Assembly (NCBI GenBank): GCA_029239875.1
Contig: JARBUD010000020.1
Coordinates: forward strand, 79,764 to 143,763
Source: Xanthobacteraceae bacterium
GTDB lineage: Bacteria; Pseudomonadota; Alphaproteobacteria; Rhizobiales; Xanthobacteraceae
Reading direction: 5' to 3'
Length of the DNA: 64,000 bases
Below are positions 17,239-25,050 of the stretch, in pieces. Below the pieces are notes generated by a model, which worked only from the letters and a program-made list of their open reading frames with translations, was not told the origin of the DNA and did not search any database. Each line of letters opens with the position of its first letter. Position 1 is the first letter of the stretch. A program made the position numbers and the translations under genes.

Positions 17239-18873
17239 TCAACCGCGCGCCGCCAGCGCCTCGAACGCCCGGGCCACCGCGACCGCGCCGGGATCGGGCG
17301 AACCTTCCAGATCGCGCGCGCCGAGATAGGCGGCGCGGCCGGCCCGCGCCCGCGCCATCGCCTTGGTCGCTTCCGCCCCCGCCCCGGCCGCGGCGGCGGC
17401 GGCGGAAAGCCCGTTCGCGGCGAGCGCCTTCAGGCCCGGATCGAGCGCGTCGACCATGGTACGCGCGCCCGGCGTCGCTCCGCCATAGAACACCACGCGG
17501 TCGAGACCGGCGAGCAGAGCGGCGGGCACGTCGCCGCCCTCGGCCGAGGCCTTGGCGGCGGCGGTGAAGAAGATCGACATCAGCACGCCGCTCGACCCGC
17601 CCATGGCGGTGCCCAGTGTCTCGCCGATGGCGGCGAAGGTCGCCGCCCGGTCGGCGAGCGGCAGCTGCGGCAGCACGGCCTCGATGGCGCGGGCGCCGGT
17701 GGCGACGGTGGAGCCGGTGTCGCCGTCGCCGGCGCGGGCGTCGAGGCGGTTCAGCTCCTCCTCCAGCCCGGTGAGCGTGGCGCAGACGGTGCGGATGGCG
17801 GCCTCCGCCGTCGCATCGCCGCTCCCCGCCGCCACCGGCACCTTGTGCGAGCTAGGGGCCGGCAGCACGGCGATGTCACCGGTGACGACCGCCGGCCGCC
17901 AGGCAAGCGGCTCGACCGGCGAGGCCAGCGCCACCGCGCGGGCGGCATCGAGGCGCAGATAGGAGAGCGAGAAGCCGTTCATGTTGAGCGCCGTCATCAA
18001 GGGCGCCGGGCCGATGACGAGCCGCGCATCCCTGCCGAGCCTCGAGGTCAGCAGCGCCTCGGCGATCAGCCCCATCTCCAGCGGCGGCACGGCGCCGAGA
18101 TTGTTGATCAACAGCGCGTAGTCGGCGCCATCAACGAGGCGCGCGCCGAGCCGCTCGGCCATCAGCGCGACGATCTCGGAGGCGGGACGCAGCGCGATGC
18201 GCTCGACGCCCGGCTCGCCATGGATGCCGAGGCCGAGCTCGCCCTCGTCCTCGCCGAGCCGTGCCTCGAAGGGCTGGCCGGGGATGGAGCAGGAGGAGAG
18301 CGACACGCCGAGCGAGACGATGTCGCCCGCCGCCGCCCGCGCCGCCTCGGCGACGGTCGCAAGGTCCGCGCCCATCTCCGCATGATGGCCGGCGATCTTG
18401 TGCACGAACAGCGTGCCGGCGACGCCGCGCGGCTGGGCGATGTCGGGCAGGGCGATGTCGTCGGCGACGATCACCATCTCGACGAGATAGCCCTCGGCGC
18501 GGGCGCGCTCGGCGGCGAGGCCGAAATTGAGCCGGTCGCCGGTGTAGTTCTTGACGATGAGCAGGCAGCCCGGCGCGCCGGTCACCGCGCGGATGGCGGT
18601 GAGCACGGCTTCCACGCTCGGCGAGGCGAAGATCTCGCCGGAGACGGCGGCGGTGAGCATGCCCTTGCCGACGAAGCCGGCGTGCGACGGCTCGTGCCCG
18701 GCGCCGCCGCCGGAGACCACGGCGACCTTCGACTTGTCCCAGTCGGCGCGCAGCACGACCTTGATGTCCGGATAGGTGTCGAGCCGCGCCAGCCGGCCGG
18801 GCGGCGTCGTGCGCAGGAGCCCATCGAGCGCCTCGGTGACGATGCTGTCCCGGCGGTTGAAGAAATGTTTCAT
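17239..18873 (-). CDS. ATP-dependent dihydroxyacetone kinase (DhaK-DhaL fusion)
   Basis: A 544-residue fusion. Residues 1-330 are a DhaK domain with His60 in SGGGAGHEPSH, Asp in VKNYTGDRLNFG and the covalent-site His218 in GLGIHGEPG. After an Ala/Pro-rich linker (about 335-355) comes a DhaL domain with LDARAGDGDTGSTVATGA (Mg-ATP aspartates) and GGSSGVLMSIFF. Fusions of this kind use ATP directly and have been shown to act on dihydroxyacetone, glyceraldehyde or C4 ketoses such as erythrulose. Which applies here is open. It lies 52 nt downstream of the transporter ATPase and 25 nt upstream of dhaL. Confidence 0.9.
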   Translation of the reverse strand: MKHFFNRRDSIVTEALDGLLRTTPPGRLARLDTYPDIKVVLRADWDKSKVAVVSGGGAGHEPSHAGFVGKGMLTAAVSGEIFASPSVEAVLTAIRAVTGAPGCLLIVKNYTGDRLNFGLAAERARAEGYLVEMVIVADDIALPDIAQPRGVAGTLFVHKIAGHHAEMGADLATVAEAARAAAGDIVSLGVSLSSCSIPGQPFEARLGEDEGELGLGIHGEPGVERIALRPASEIVALMAERLGARLVDGADYALLINNLGAVPPLEMGLIAEALLTSRLGRDARLVIGPAPLMTALNMNGFSLSYLRLDAARAVALASPVEPLAWRPAVVTGDIAVLPAPSSHKVPVAAGSGDATAEAAIRTVCATLTGLEEELNRLDARAGDGDTGSTVATGARAIEAVLPQLPLADRAATFAAIGETLGTAMGGSSGVLMSIFFTAAAKASAEGGDVPAALLAGLDRVVFYGGATPGARTMVDALDPGLKALAANGLSAAAAAAGAGAEATKAMARARAGRAAYLGARDLEGSPDPGAVAVARAFEALAARG

Positions 18874-18925
18874 CGCTGCCTTCCCATCCGTTCAACGCAA
18901 CATCCGGCGCGGGCGCCGGGCGCCT

Positions 18926-19948
18926 TCACGCAAGACGTCTTCCGTCGAGGCGATTGCCGTCCTGGCCGAAATAGAGCGGGTTCCTCAAGGCGACGCTGAT
19001 CCCGTCGCCGGGCGCCACCGGCATGTCGGGGTCGGCCAGCGTCACCAGCCTGTGCTCGCCCACCTTGATGTGCAGGTGGTTCTGGTCGCCGAGATGCTCG
19101 ATCCAGTCGACCCGCGCATTGCCGCCGTCCTGCCGGGCGATGGCGATGTGCTCGGTGCGCGCGCCCACCTTAGCGGTGCCCGCCGGCGCCTCCGCGCCCG
19201 GCAGCAGGCCGACCGGCAATATGTTGATGTGCGGCTGGCCGAGGCGGGCGGCGACATGGAGGTTCGCCGGATCGGTGTAGATCTCGCGCGGCGTGCCGAT
19301 CTGCACCAGCCGGCCCTCGGAGAGGATGCCGATGCGGTCGGCCATGGTCATGGCCTCGATCTGGTCGTGGGTGACATAGAGCAGCGTGGCGCCCAGTTCC
19401 TTCTGGATGCGCTTCAGCTCCAGCCGCAGCTCCGCGCGCAGCTTGGCGTCGAGCGAGGAGAGCGGCTCGTCCATCAGGTAGATGGAGGGCCGGCGCACCA
19501 GCGCCCGGCCGATGGCGACGCGCTGCATCTCGCCGCCGGAGAGCCGCGTCGAACGGTTCTCCAGCTTGTGGTCGATGCGCACCATCTTCGCGACCTGCCG
19601 CACCCGCGCGTCGATGGTGGCGGCGTCCATGCGCCGGGCCGGCGAGCGCAGCGGGAAGGCGAGGTTCTCGTAGACGGTCAGATGCGGGTAGAGCGAATAT
19701 TGCTGGAACACGAAGGCGACGTCGCGGCTGGCGGGCGCAAGCCCCTGCATCGGCCGCCCGCCTATGTGCAGCGTGCCGGCATCGGGCGTCTCCAGCCCGG
19801 CGATGAGCCGCAGCGTCGTGGTCTTGCCGGCGCCCGTGGGGCCGAGCAGCACGACGAATTCGCCGTCATGGATGTGCAGGTCAACCGCGTCGACGGCGCG
19901 CTTGTCGCCGAAGCTCTTGGTGATGCCCTTGAGGATGACGTCAGCCAT
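18926..19948 (-). CDS. CUT1-type ABC transporter ATPase (first of two; GlpS/GlpT-like)
   Basis: A 340-residue ATPase with Walker A GPTGAGKTTT, Q-loop FVFQQYSLYPHL, signature RLSGGEMQRVAIGRAL, Walker B IYLMDEPLSSLD and H-loop THDQIEAM, plus a C-terminal TOBE-type region. The ATG at 19948 overlaps the preceding ATPase gene by 8 nt; longer in-frame starts would lie inside that gene. Two distinct ATPase genes, two permeases, one binding protein and a small membrane protein recall the rhizobial GlpSTPQV glycerol importer. With the DHA kinases downstream, glycerol, dihydroxyacetone or a related polyol is the likely cargo. Confidence 0.85.
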   Translation of the reverse strand: MADVILKGITKSFGDKRAVDAVDLHIHDGEFVVLLGPTGAGKTTTLRLIAGLETPDAGTLHIGGRPMQGLAPASRDVAFVFQQYSLYPHLTVYENLAFPLRSPARRMDAATIDARVRQVAKMVRIDHKLENRSTRLSGGEMQRVAIGRALVRRPSIYLMDEPLSSLDAKLRAELRLELKRIQKELGATLLYVTHDQIEAMTMADRIGILSEGRLVQIGTPREIYTDPANLHVAARLGQPHINILPVGLLPGAEAPAGTAKVGARTEHIAIARQDGGNARVDWIEHLGDQNHLHIKVGEHRLVTLADPDMPVAPGDGISVALRNPLYFGQDGNRLDGRRLA

Positions 19949-21053
19949 GGCGAGCCTCCCGGCGCAGTTCGCCCTCGTGCAGGGCCGAGCGGATCGCCCG
20001 GCCGGAGCGGGCCTCGAACAGCGACAGCCGCTCGCTCTTGAAAGCAAGGCCGACCGGCTCGCCTATGGTGTAGCCGTGGTCGGCCGGCAGGCGGGCGCGC
20101 ACCAGCCCGCCCTCGGTCTCCACCGTGACGATCTGGTTGGTGCCGAGATATTCGCTGCCATAGATCGCCCCGCGCAAAGGCGAGGAATCCACCAGCCGCA
20201 CATGCTCGGGCCGCACCCCGAGCGCGAGGTCGCCGGGCGCGACCTCCTCGCGCAGCTCCGGCATCTCGATCGCCGCCACGCCGATGCGGGCGATGCGCGC
20301 ACCGCGCGGCAGGCCGCCATTGAAGCGGATGAAGTTCATCGGCGGCGAGCCGATGAAGTCGGCGACATACATGGAGGCGGGGCGGTCATAGATCTCCTGC
20401 GGCGTGCCGAACTGCTCGACCACGCCATGGTTCATCACCGCGATCTTGTCGGCCATGGCCATGGCCTCGATCTGGTCGTGGGTGACGTAGACCGTGGTGG
20501 CGTGGATGCGGTTGTGCAGCTCGCGCAGCTCGCGGACCATCACTTCGCGGAACTCGGCGTCGAGCGTGCCGAGCGGCTCATCCATGAGGAAGCATTTCGG
20601 CCGGCGCACGATGGCGCGGCCCAGCGCCACGCGCTGGCGGTCGCCGCCGGCGAGCCCCGAGACCGGCCGGTCGAGTATGTGGTCGATCTGGAGAAGCTTA
20701 GCCGTCTCCTCGACGCGACGCTTTATCTCCGCCTTCGGCACACCCTGCGCCAGCAACGGGAAGCCGATATTCGCGCGCACATTCATGTGCGGGTAGAGCG
20801 CGAAGAGCTGGAACACGAAGGCGATGTCGCGCTCGCTGGCCCGGCGATAGGTCACGTCCTCGCCGGCGAGGCGGATGGCGCCGCCGGTCGGCAGCTCCAA
20901 TCCCGCGATCATGCGCAGCGTCGTGGTCTTGCCGCAGCCCGAAGGCCCCAGCAGCGCGAGGAACGAGCCGTCCTCGACGGTGAAGGTGGAATCCTGCACG
21001 GCGACGAAATCGCCGAACTCCTTGCGCAGATGCTCGACCCTGATCTCGGCCAT
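19941..21053 (-). CDS. CUT1-type ABC transporter ATPase (second of two) with altered signature motif
   Basis: A 370-residue ATPase with Walker [12 protein letters not shown]-loop FVFQLFALYPHM, Walker B CFLMDEPLGTLD and H-loop THDQIEAM. The ABC signature reads GLAGGDRQRVALGRAI, so the canonical LSGGQ is LAGGD: the Ser that contacts the ATP gamma phosphate of the partner subunit is replaced by Ala. Its partner ATPase keeps LSGGE, so the heterodimer may have one canonical and one weakened ATP site. A TOBE-like C-terminal region follows. The gene starts 4 nt after the small membrane protein. Confidence 0.86.
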   Translation of the reverse strand: MAEIRVEHLRKEFGDFVAVQDSTFTVEDGSFLALLGPSGCGKTTTLRMIAGLELPTGGAIRLAGEDVTYRRASERDIAFVFQLFALYPHMNVRANIGFPLLAQGVPKAEIKRRVEETAKLLQIDHILDRPVSGLAGGDRQRVALGRAIVRRPKCFLMDEPLGTLDAEFREVMVRELRELHNRIHATTVYVTHDQIEAMAMADKIAVMNHGVVEQFGTPQEIYDRPASMYVADFIGSPPMNFIRFNGGLPRGARIARIGVAAIEMPELREEVAPGDLALGVRPEHVRLVDSSPLRGAIYGSEYLGTNQIVTVETEGGLVRARLPADHGYTIGEPVGLAFKSERLSLFEARSGRAIRSALHEGELRREARHG

Positions 21054-21057
21054 GGCG

Positions 21058-21264
21058 TTATTCCGGGAACTTGGACACGACGGTGAACATCGCCGTGCCG
21101 GCCAGGAGGGTGACGAAGGAATAGGTGTAGAGCACCAGCCAGAAGGGCTGGAACAGCATGAGGAAGCCGAGCGCGATGAGGAGGACGGCGAGCGCCTCCA
21201 TCGGCCCGCGCCGCAGGAAGAAAGGGCGGCGCTTCTTCGGGATGATGAGGGTGCGGTCGCTCAT
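21058..21264 (-). CDS. Small two-span membrane protein in the CUT1 transporter operon
   Basis: A 68-residue protein with a basic N-terminus (KKRRPFFLRR) followed by two adjoining hydrophobic segments (about 22-42 and 44-62). Its ATG overlaps the stop of the permease gene by 4 nt and it ends 4 nt before the ATPase gene, so it is translated with the importer. I do not recognise a named family with certainty. Small membrane proteins are found at this point in some rhizobial glycerol-type importers, which suggests an accessory subunit of the transporter. Confidence 0.7.
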   Translation of the reverse strand: MSDRTLIIPKKRRPFFLRRGPMEALAVLLIALGFLMLFQPFWLVLYTYSFVTLLAGTAMFTVVSKFPE

Positions 21265-22229
21265 TTGCGCACCGCCCCGAAGGTGATGCCGCGCAGCAGC
21301 TGCTTGCGCAGCAGTATGGTGAAGACGAGGATCGGCACTAGGAAGATCGTCGTGCCGGCCGCCACCGCCGGCCAGTCCTGCCCGCCCTCGCCGATGATGG
21401 TCGGGATGAAGGGCGGCGCGGTCTGGGCGCTGCCCGAGGTGAGCAGCGAAGCGAAGGCATATTCGTTCCAGGCGAAGATCAGGCAGAAGATCGCGGTGGC
21501 GGCGATGCCGGTCGTCGCCTGCGGCAGCACCACCTTGCGGAAGGCCTGGAGGCGCGTGTAGCCATCGATCATCGCGGCCTCCTCGTACTCGCGCGGGATC
21601 TCGTCGATGAAGCCCTTGAGCAGCCACACGGCGAGCGAGACGTTCACCGCCGTGTAGAGCAGCATCATGCCGATGGCGGTGTCGGAGAGGCCGAGCTCCC
21701 GGTACATCAGGAAGATCGGGATCGCGACCGCGATGGGCGGCATCATCCGCGTCGACAGGATGAAGAAGAGCAGGTCGTCCGCCAGCGGCACCTTGAAGCG
21801 CGAGAAGCCATAGGCCGCCAGCGTGCCGAGCCCGACGGCGAGGAAGGTAGAGCCGAAGGCGATGATCAGCGAGTTGACGAAGCGCGGCAGGAAGTTGGAC
21901 GGGCCGGCGATCACCATGTTGCGCTCGCGGGTGACGGCGTCGCAGGTGTTCTCGGGCGGCGGCAGCGCGGCGATGTATTCCGGCGTCTGCCGGGTGCGGG
22001 TGGTGAAGAGGTTGCAGTAGCCTTCCAGCGAGGGCGTGAACAACAGCTTCGGCGGATAGGAAATGGAATCCGGCGGCGACTTGATGCTGGTCAGGAAGAT
22101 CCAGGCCAGCGGCACCATGGTGATCACCGCGTAGAGGATCACCAGCGTGGCAGCGACGCGCTTGGAAGTGGCGCTCGGCTCGACGACGGAATGGGCGGCG
22201 GTGCCCGCGGCGGGCTTGGCGGTGCTCAT
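21261..22229 (-). CDS. CUT1-type ABC transporter permease (MalG-like) with long periplasmic loop
   Basis: A 322-residue permease with about six spans. The EAA coupling loop is at EYEEAAMIDGYTRLQAFRKVVLPQ, given by its key residues E-E-A-A-x-x-D-G near 220. Between the first two spans there is a long periplasmic loop of roughly 70 residues (about 55-125), including a Cys in PPENTCDAVTRERNM, longer than in maltose-type MalG. It pairs with the product of 22226-23206; the two genes overlap by 4 nt (ATGA). Confidence 0.88.
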   Translation of the reverse strand: MSTAKPAAGTAAHSVVEPSATSKRVAATLVILYAVITMVPLAWIFLTSIKSPPDSISYPPKLLFTPSLEGYCNLFTTRTRQTPEYIAALPPPENTCDAVTRERNMVIAGPSNFLPRFVNSLIIAFGSTFLAVGLGTLAAYGFSRFKVPLADDLLFFILSTRMMPPIAVAIPIFLMYRELGLSDTAIGMMLLYTAVNVSLAVWLLKGFIDEIPREYEEAAMIDGYTRLQAFRKVVLPQATTGIAATAIFCLIFAWNEYAFASLLTSGSAQTAPPFIPTIIGEGGQDWPAVAAGTTIFLVPILVFTILLRKQLLRGITFGAVRK

Positions 22230-23206
22230 CTCTGCTTCACCCGGTTGAGCGCCTTGACGTAGATGTTGGCGAGGCCGAACACGGCGACGAACAGCACGAT
22301 GGCGAAGGCCGAGGAGCGCCCGGTCGCCCAGGCCTCGAAGGCGTCGCGCTTGAGGGCGATGGAGGCGACCTCCGTGGTCGAGCCGGGCCCGCCGCCAGTG
22401 AGCAGGTTCACCATGTCGAACATCTTGAAGTTCTCGATGCCGCGGAACAGCACCGCCAGCATGATGAAGGGCAGCGCCATCGGCACGGTGATCGACCAGA
22501 ACTGCCGCCAGGGCGAGGCGCGGTCGACCTCGGCCGCCTCGTAGATGTAGTCGGGGATGGAGCGCAGCCCGGCGAGGCAGATCAGCATGACGTAGGGCGT
22601 CCACATCCAGGTGTCGACGATGACGATCGCCCAGGGCGCCAGCTGCACGCTGCCGAGCATCTGGATGTCGGAGGTCGGAATGCCGGTGAGGAACGAGACG
22701 GCATAGGCGAAGAGGCCGATCTGCGGCTCGTAGAGGAAGCGCCAGAAATTGCCGACCACGGCGGGCGACAGCATCATCGGGATGAGGATGAGCGTGGTCC
22801 AGAAGGCGTGGCCGCGGAACTTGCGGTCGATCAGATAGGCGAGGCCGAAACCGATCACCGTCTGCAAGAGGATGGTCCAGAACACGAAATGCGCCGTCGT
22901 CTGCATCGACGCCCAGATGTCGGGGTCGTTGAGGATGCGCGAATAGTTGCTGAGCCCGATATTCCTCACCTCGGCATTGGGCCGGTTGGCCCGGTAGTTG
23001 GTGAAGGACAAATAGATCGCCCAGAACAGCGGGAAGATATTGATCGCCAGGAGCAGAGCGATGGTCGGGGCGATGAACAGCCAGGCGATGGCCCGGTCTG
23101 AGAAGCCGCGCACCCGTTTGGCGAGGGGCTCCGGCGTCGCCCGCACGGCCGCCTCGGTGGCCAGTCGGGACGCCTTCTCGGCGAAGGTCTGATGGGATGA
23201 GTTCAC
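22226..23206 (-). CDS. CUT1-type ABC transporter permease (MalF-like)
   Basis: A 326-residue permease. After a cytoplasmic N-terminus of ~35 residues come six spans; AWLFIAPTIALLLAINIFPLFWAIYLSF forms the first (positions ~38-66). The EAA loop is near YEAAEVDRASPWRQFWSITVPM (residues ~220-240). It starts the membrane part of the importer and is separated from the binding-protein gene by 241 nt holding two hairpin elements, the only sizeable gap in this operon. Confidence 0.88.
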   Translation of the reverse strand: MNSSHQTFAEKASRLATEAAVRATPEPLAKRVRGFSDRAIAWLFIAPTIALLLAINIFPLFWAIYLSFTNYRANRPNAEVRNIGLSNYSRILNDPDIWASMQTTAHFVFWTILLQTVIGFGLAYLIDRKFRGHAFWTTLILIPMMLSPAVVGNFWRFLYEPQIGLFAYAVSFLTGIPTSDIQMLGSVQLAPWAIVIVDTWMWTPYVMLICLAGLRSIPDYIYEAAEVDRASPWRQFWSITVPMALPFIMLAVLFRGIENFKMFDMVNLLTGGGPGSTTEVASIALKRDAFEAWATGRSSAFAIVLFVAVFGLANIYVKALNRVKQR

Positions 23207-23235
23207 GCGCGCACTCGCTGGCGTCGGCGGAAAAG

Positions 23236-23270
23236 GGGGCGACCCGGTCCGGTCTCGAAGAACCGGGTCG
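23236..23270. terminator. 11-bp stem-loop between binding-protein and permease genes
   Basis: GGCGACCCGGT (23236-23246) pairs perfectly with ACCGGGTCGCC (23260-23270) around a 13-nt loop. It lies in the 241-nt gap, 30 nt before the permease start. With no T-run it is more likely an RNA-stabilising or attenuating structure than a full terminator. Confidence 0.45.
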
Positions 23271-23329
23271 CCATCGGGAGGAGGTCGGGAAAGGCCAAGG
23301 CCTCGGGGGACCTCGCAGCGGTCAGGTGC

Positions 23330-23426
23330 TGCGTCCTTCGAGGCCCGGCTGCGCCGGGCACCTCAGGATGAGGAAGCCTCCCTCATGCTGAGGAGCGGGG
23401 CGACGCCCCGCGTCTCGAAGCACGCA
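23330..23426. repeat. Cloverleaf-like palindromic intergenic repeat, copy A
   Basis: A 97-nt imperfect palindrome. The outer arms (TGCGTCCTTCGAGGCCCG at the left, CGCGTCTCGAAGCACGCA at the right) are nearly complementary; inside are hairpins GCCCGGC-tgc-GCCGGGC and CGGGGC-gac-GCCCCG and a central pair CCTCAGGATGAGG/CCTCATGCTGAGG. A second copy at 47168-47273 is about 90% identical outside the variable centre, and a half copy lies at 57544-57583. It begins 21 nt after the binding-protein stop. Confidence 0.85.
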
Positions 23427-23447
23427 GGCGCTCGCCGCCGACCTTCG

Positions 23448-24770
23448 TCAGATCTTGCCGTCGTCCTTGAAGATCTCGGTCCAGTCGACGACCAGCTCGT
23501 CCAGTGCTTCCTTGGCCGTGCCCTTGTTGGCGATGACGTAGTCATGCACCCGCTTCTGCATGGCCTGGAGGAGCTCGGCGTAGCTCGGTTCGGCCCAGAA
23601 ATCCTTCACGATCGCCATGGATTCGAGGAAGGCCGGGGCATAGGGCTGGCTGGTCTTGAAGTCGGGGGCGTCGACCACCGCCTTCAGGCAGGAGAAGCCG
23701 CCGAGCTTCCACCACTTGGCCTGCACGTCGGGCTGGGCGAACCATTTGATGTATTGCAGCGCCGTGTCGCGCTTGTCGGAATAGGAGACCACCGAGATGC
23801 CCTGCCCGCCGAGCTGGGCGAAGTGGTACTTCTCCTTCGGGTTCGGGAAGAAGCCGATGCGCTTGCCGCCGACCTTCTCGTCCTTATAGAGGCCGGGCCA
23901 GGTGAAGGCGAAGTTCATCTGCATCGCCACCTGGCCGGATTTGAAGGCGTCGGCCGATTCCACCATGTAGACGTTGGACGCGCCGGGCGGCGTGCAGCAG
24001 TCATAGAGCGCCTTGTAGAACTCCAGACCCTTCACCGCGTCCGGCGAATTCACATAGCCCTCCATCTCGTAGGGCTTCTTGGGGTTGTCGTACATGAAAC
24101 CCCAGTCGTAGAGGACGTTGGTCACGCCCATGGTGATGCCTTCCGAGCCGCGCTCGGTGTAGATCGAGGCGCCGTAGACGGTCTTGCCGTCGATCTGCCG
24201 CTTCTGGAAGAACTCGCCGATCTGCTTGAGCTGGTCGTAGGTCTTCGGCGCGGCGAGGTCCCAGCCATACTTGGCCTTGAACTCCTTCTGCAGCTCGGGA
24301 CGCTCGAACCAGTCCTTGCGGTAGGTCCAGCCGACCACGTCGCCCATGGCCGGCAGCGCCCAATAGTTCGGCGTGTTCTTCGGCCATTCCGAATAGCCGA
24401 CCACCGTCGCCGGCACGAAGTCATCCATCTTGATGCCTTCCTTGGCGAAGAAGTCGTTCAGCTTCACGTAATGGCCGTTCTCCGCCGCGCCGCCGATCCA
24501 CTGGCTGTCGCCGATGATCAGGTCGCAGAGCTTGCCCTTCGAGTTGAGCTCGTTGAGGAAGCGGTCGGCATAGCTCGTCCACGGGACGAACTCGAACTTC
24601 ATCGTGGTGCCGGTCTTGGCGGTGAAGTCCTTGGACAGTTCCACCAGCGCATTGGCCGGATCCCACGCCGCCCAGCACAGCGTCAGCTGCTCGGCTTTTG
24701 CCGCCTGGGGCATGGCCACCGCGGCGCAGACGGCCGCCGCCCCGAACAGGGGCACCCACTTCTTCAGCAT
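23448..24770 (-). CDS. CUT1-type ABC substrate-binding protein (polyol/triose, GlpV-like context)
   Basis: A 440-residue periplasmic protein with a signal peptide ending near AKAEQ. The mature part has the extracellular solute-binding family 1 layout: ELSKDFTAKTGTTMKFEF, LIIGDSQWIGGAAENG, WALPAMGDVVGWTYRKDWF and the C-terminal AKEALDELVVDW. It contains several cysteines (CWAAW, LCDLI, DCCTPPG, FSCLKA), which is unusual for this class and may mean disulfides. It is the first gene of the block ending with dhaK at 12880. Its cargo is inferred from the DHA kinases downstream. Confidence 0.87.
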   Translation of the reverse strand: MLKKWVPLFGAAAVCAAVAMPQAAKAEQLTLCWAAWDPANALVELSKDFTAKTGTTMKFEFVPWTSYADRFLNELNSKGKLCDLIIGDSQWIGGAAENGHYVKLNDFFAKEGIKMDDFVPATVVGYSEWPKNTPNYWALPAMGDVVGWTYRKDWFERPELQKEFKAKYGWDLAAPKTYDQLKQIGEFFQKRQIDGKTVYGASIYTERGSEGITMGVTNVLYDWGFMYDNPKKPYEMEGYVNSPDAVKGLEFYKALYDCCTPPGASNVYMVESADAFKSGQVAMQMNFAFTWPGLYKDEKVGGKRIGFFPNPKEKYHFAQLGGQGISVVSYSDKRDTALQYIKWFAQPDVQAKWWKLGGFSCLKAVVDAPDFKTSQPYAPAFLESMAIVKDFWAEPSYAELLQAMQKRVHDYVIANKGTAKEALDELVVDWTEIFKDDGKI

Positions 24771-25050
24771 GCTCTCCTCCCAGAGAAAGAGGTGGGCCTA
24801 GCCCCCTCCATTGATTTTCCATCGGCACGATTGGCGTCGGCAGATTTAGTATTGTGTTTAGTTCAGTACGATTTGCTCAACAACGCAAGTACCATTCATT
24901 GCTGCATTGCAGCGTGCCGCGTGTTTAGCTCGGGCCGGTCGGGGCGTTGAGGGCTGAAGACACCGGCCCCATCGCCGCCGGTGGATGTCGACGGCCGGCC
25001 GTGCATGAATGATCGCGGCCCGATCCATGAGCCAGGCAGGGAATGCGGTC
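24771..25050. promoter_or_regulatory. Divergent regulatory gap between the importer/DHA kinase operon and the monooxygenase operon
   Basis: 280 bp without a gene. An AT-rich island at about 24842-24905 contrasts with the surrounding GC-rich DNA and probably holds the promoter of the leftward operon; CACAAT on the minus strand (24851-24856) is a possible -10 with TTGAGC 18 nt upstream. A 13-nt odd palindrome, GCTGCATTGCAGC, sits at 24901-24913 and TTGC/GCAA half sites flank CTCAACAAC just left of it; both could be operators. No regulator gene is adjacent. The rightward promoter is not evident. Confidence 0.4.

Noticed and set aside
23330..23426. Cloverleaf repeat considered as a tRNA gene or CRISPR repeat
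   Set aside because: The three-hairpin shape suggests tRNA at first, but there is no T-loop GTTCRA, anticodon arm geometry or CCA end, and copies are far apart instead of in an array.
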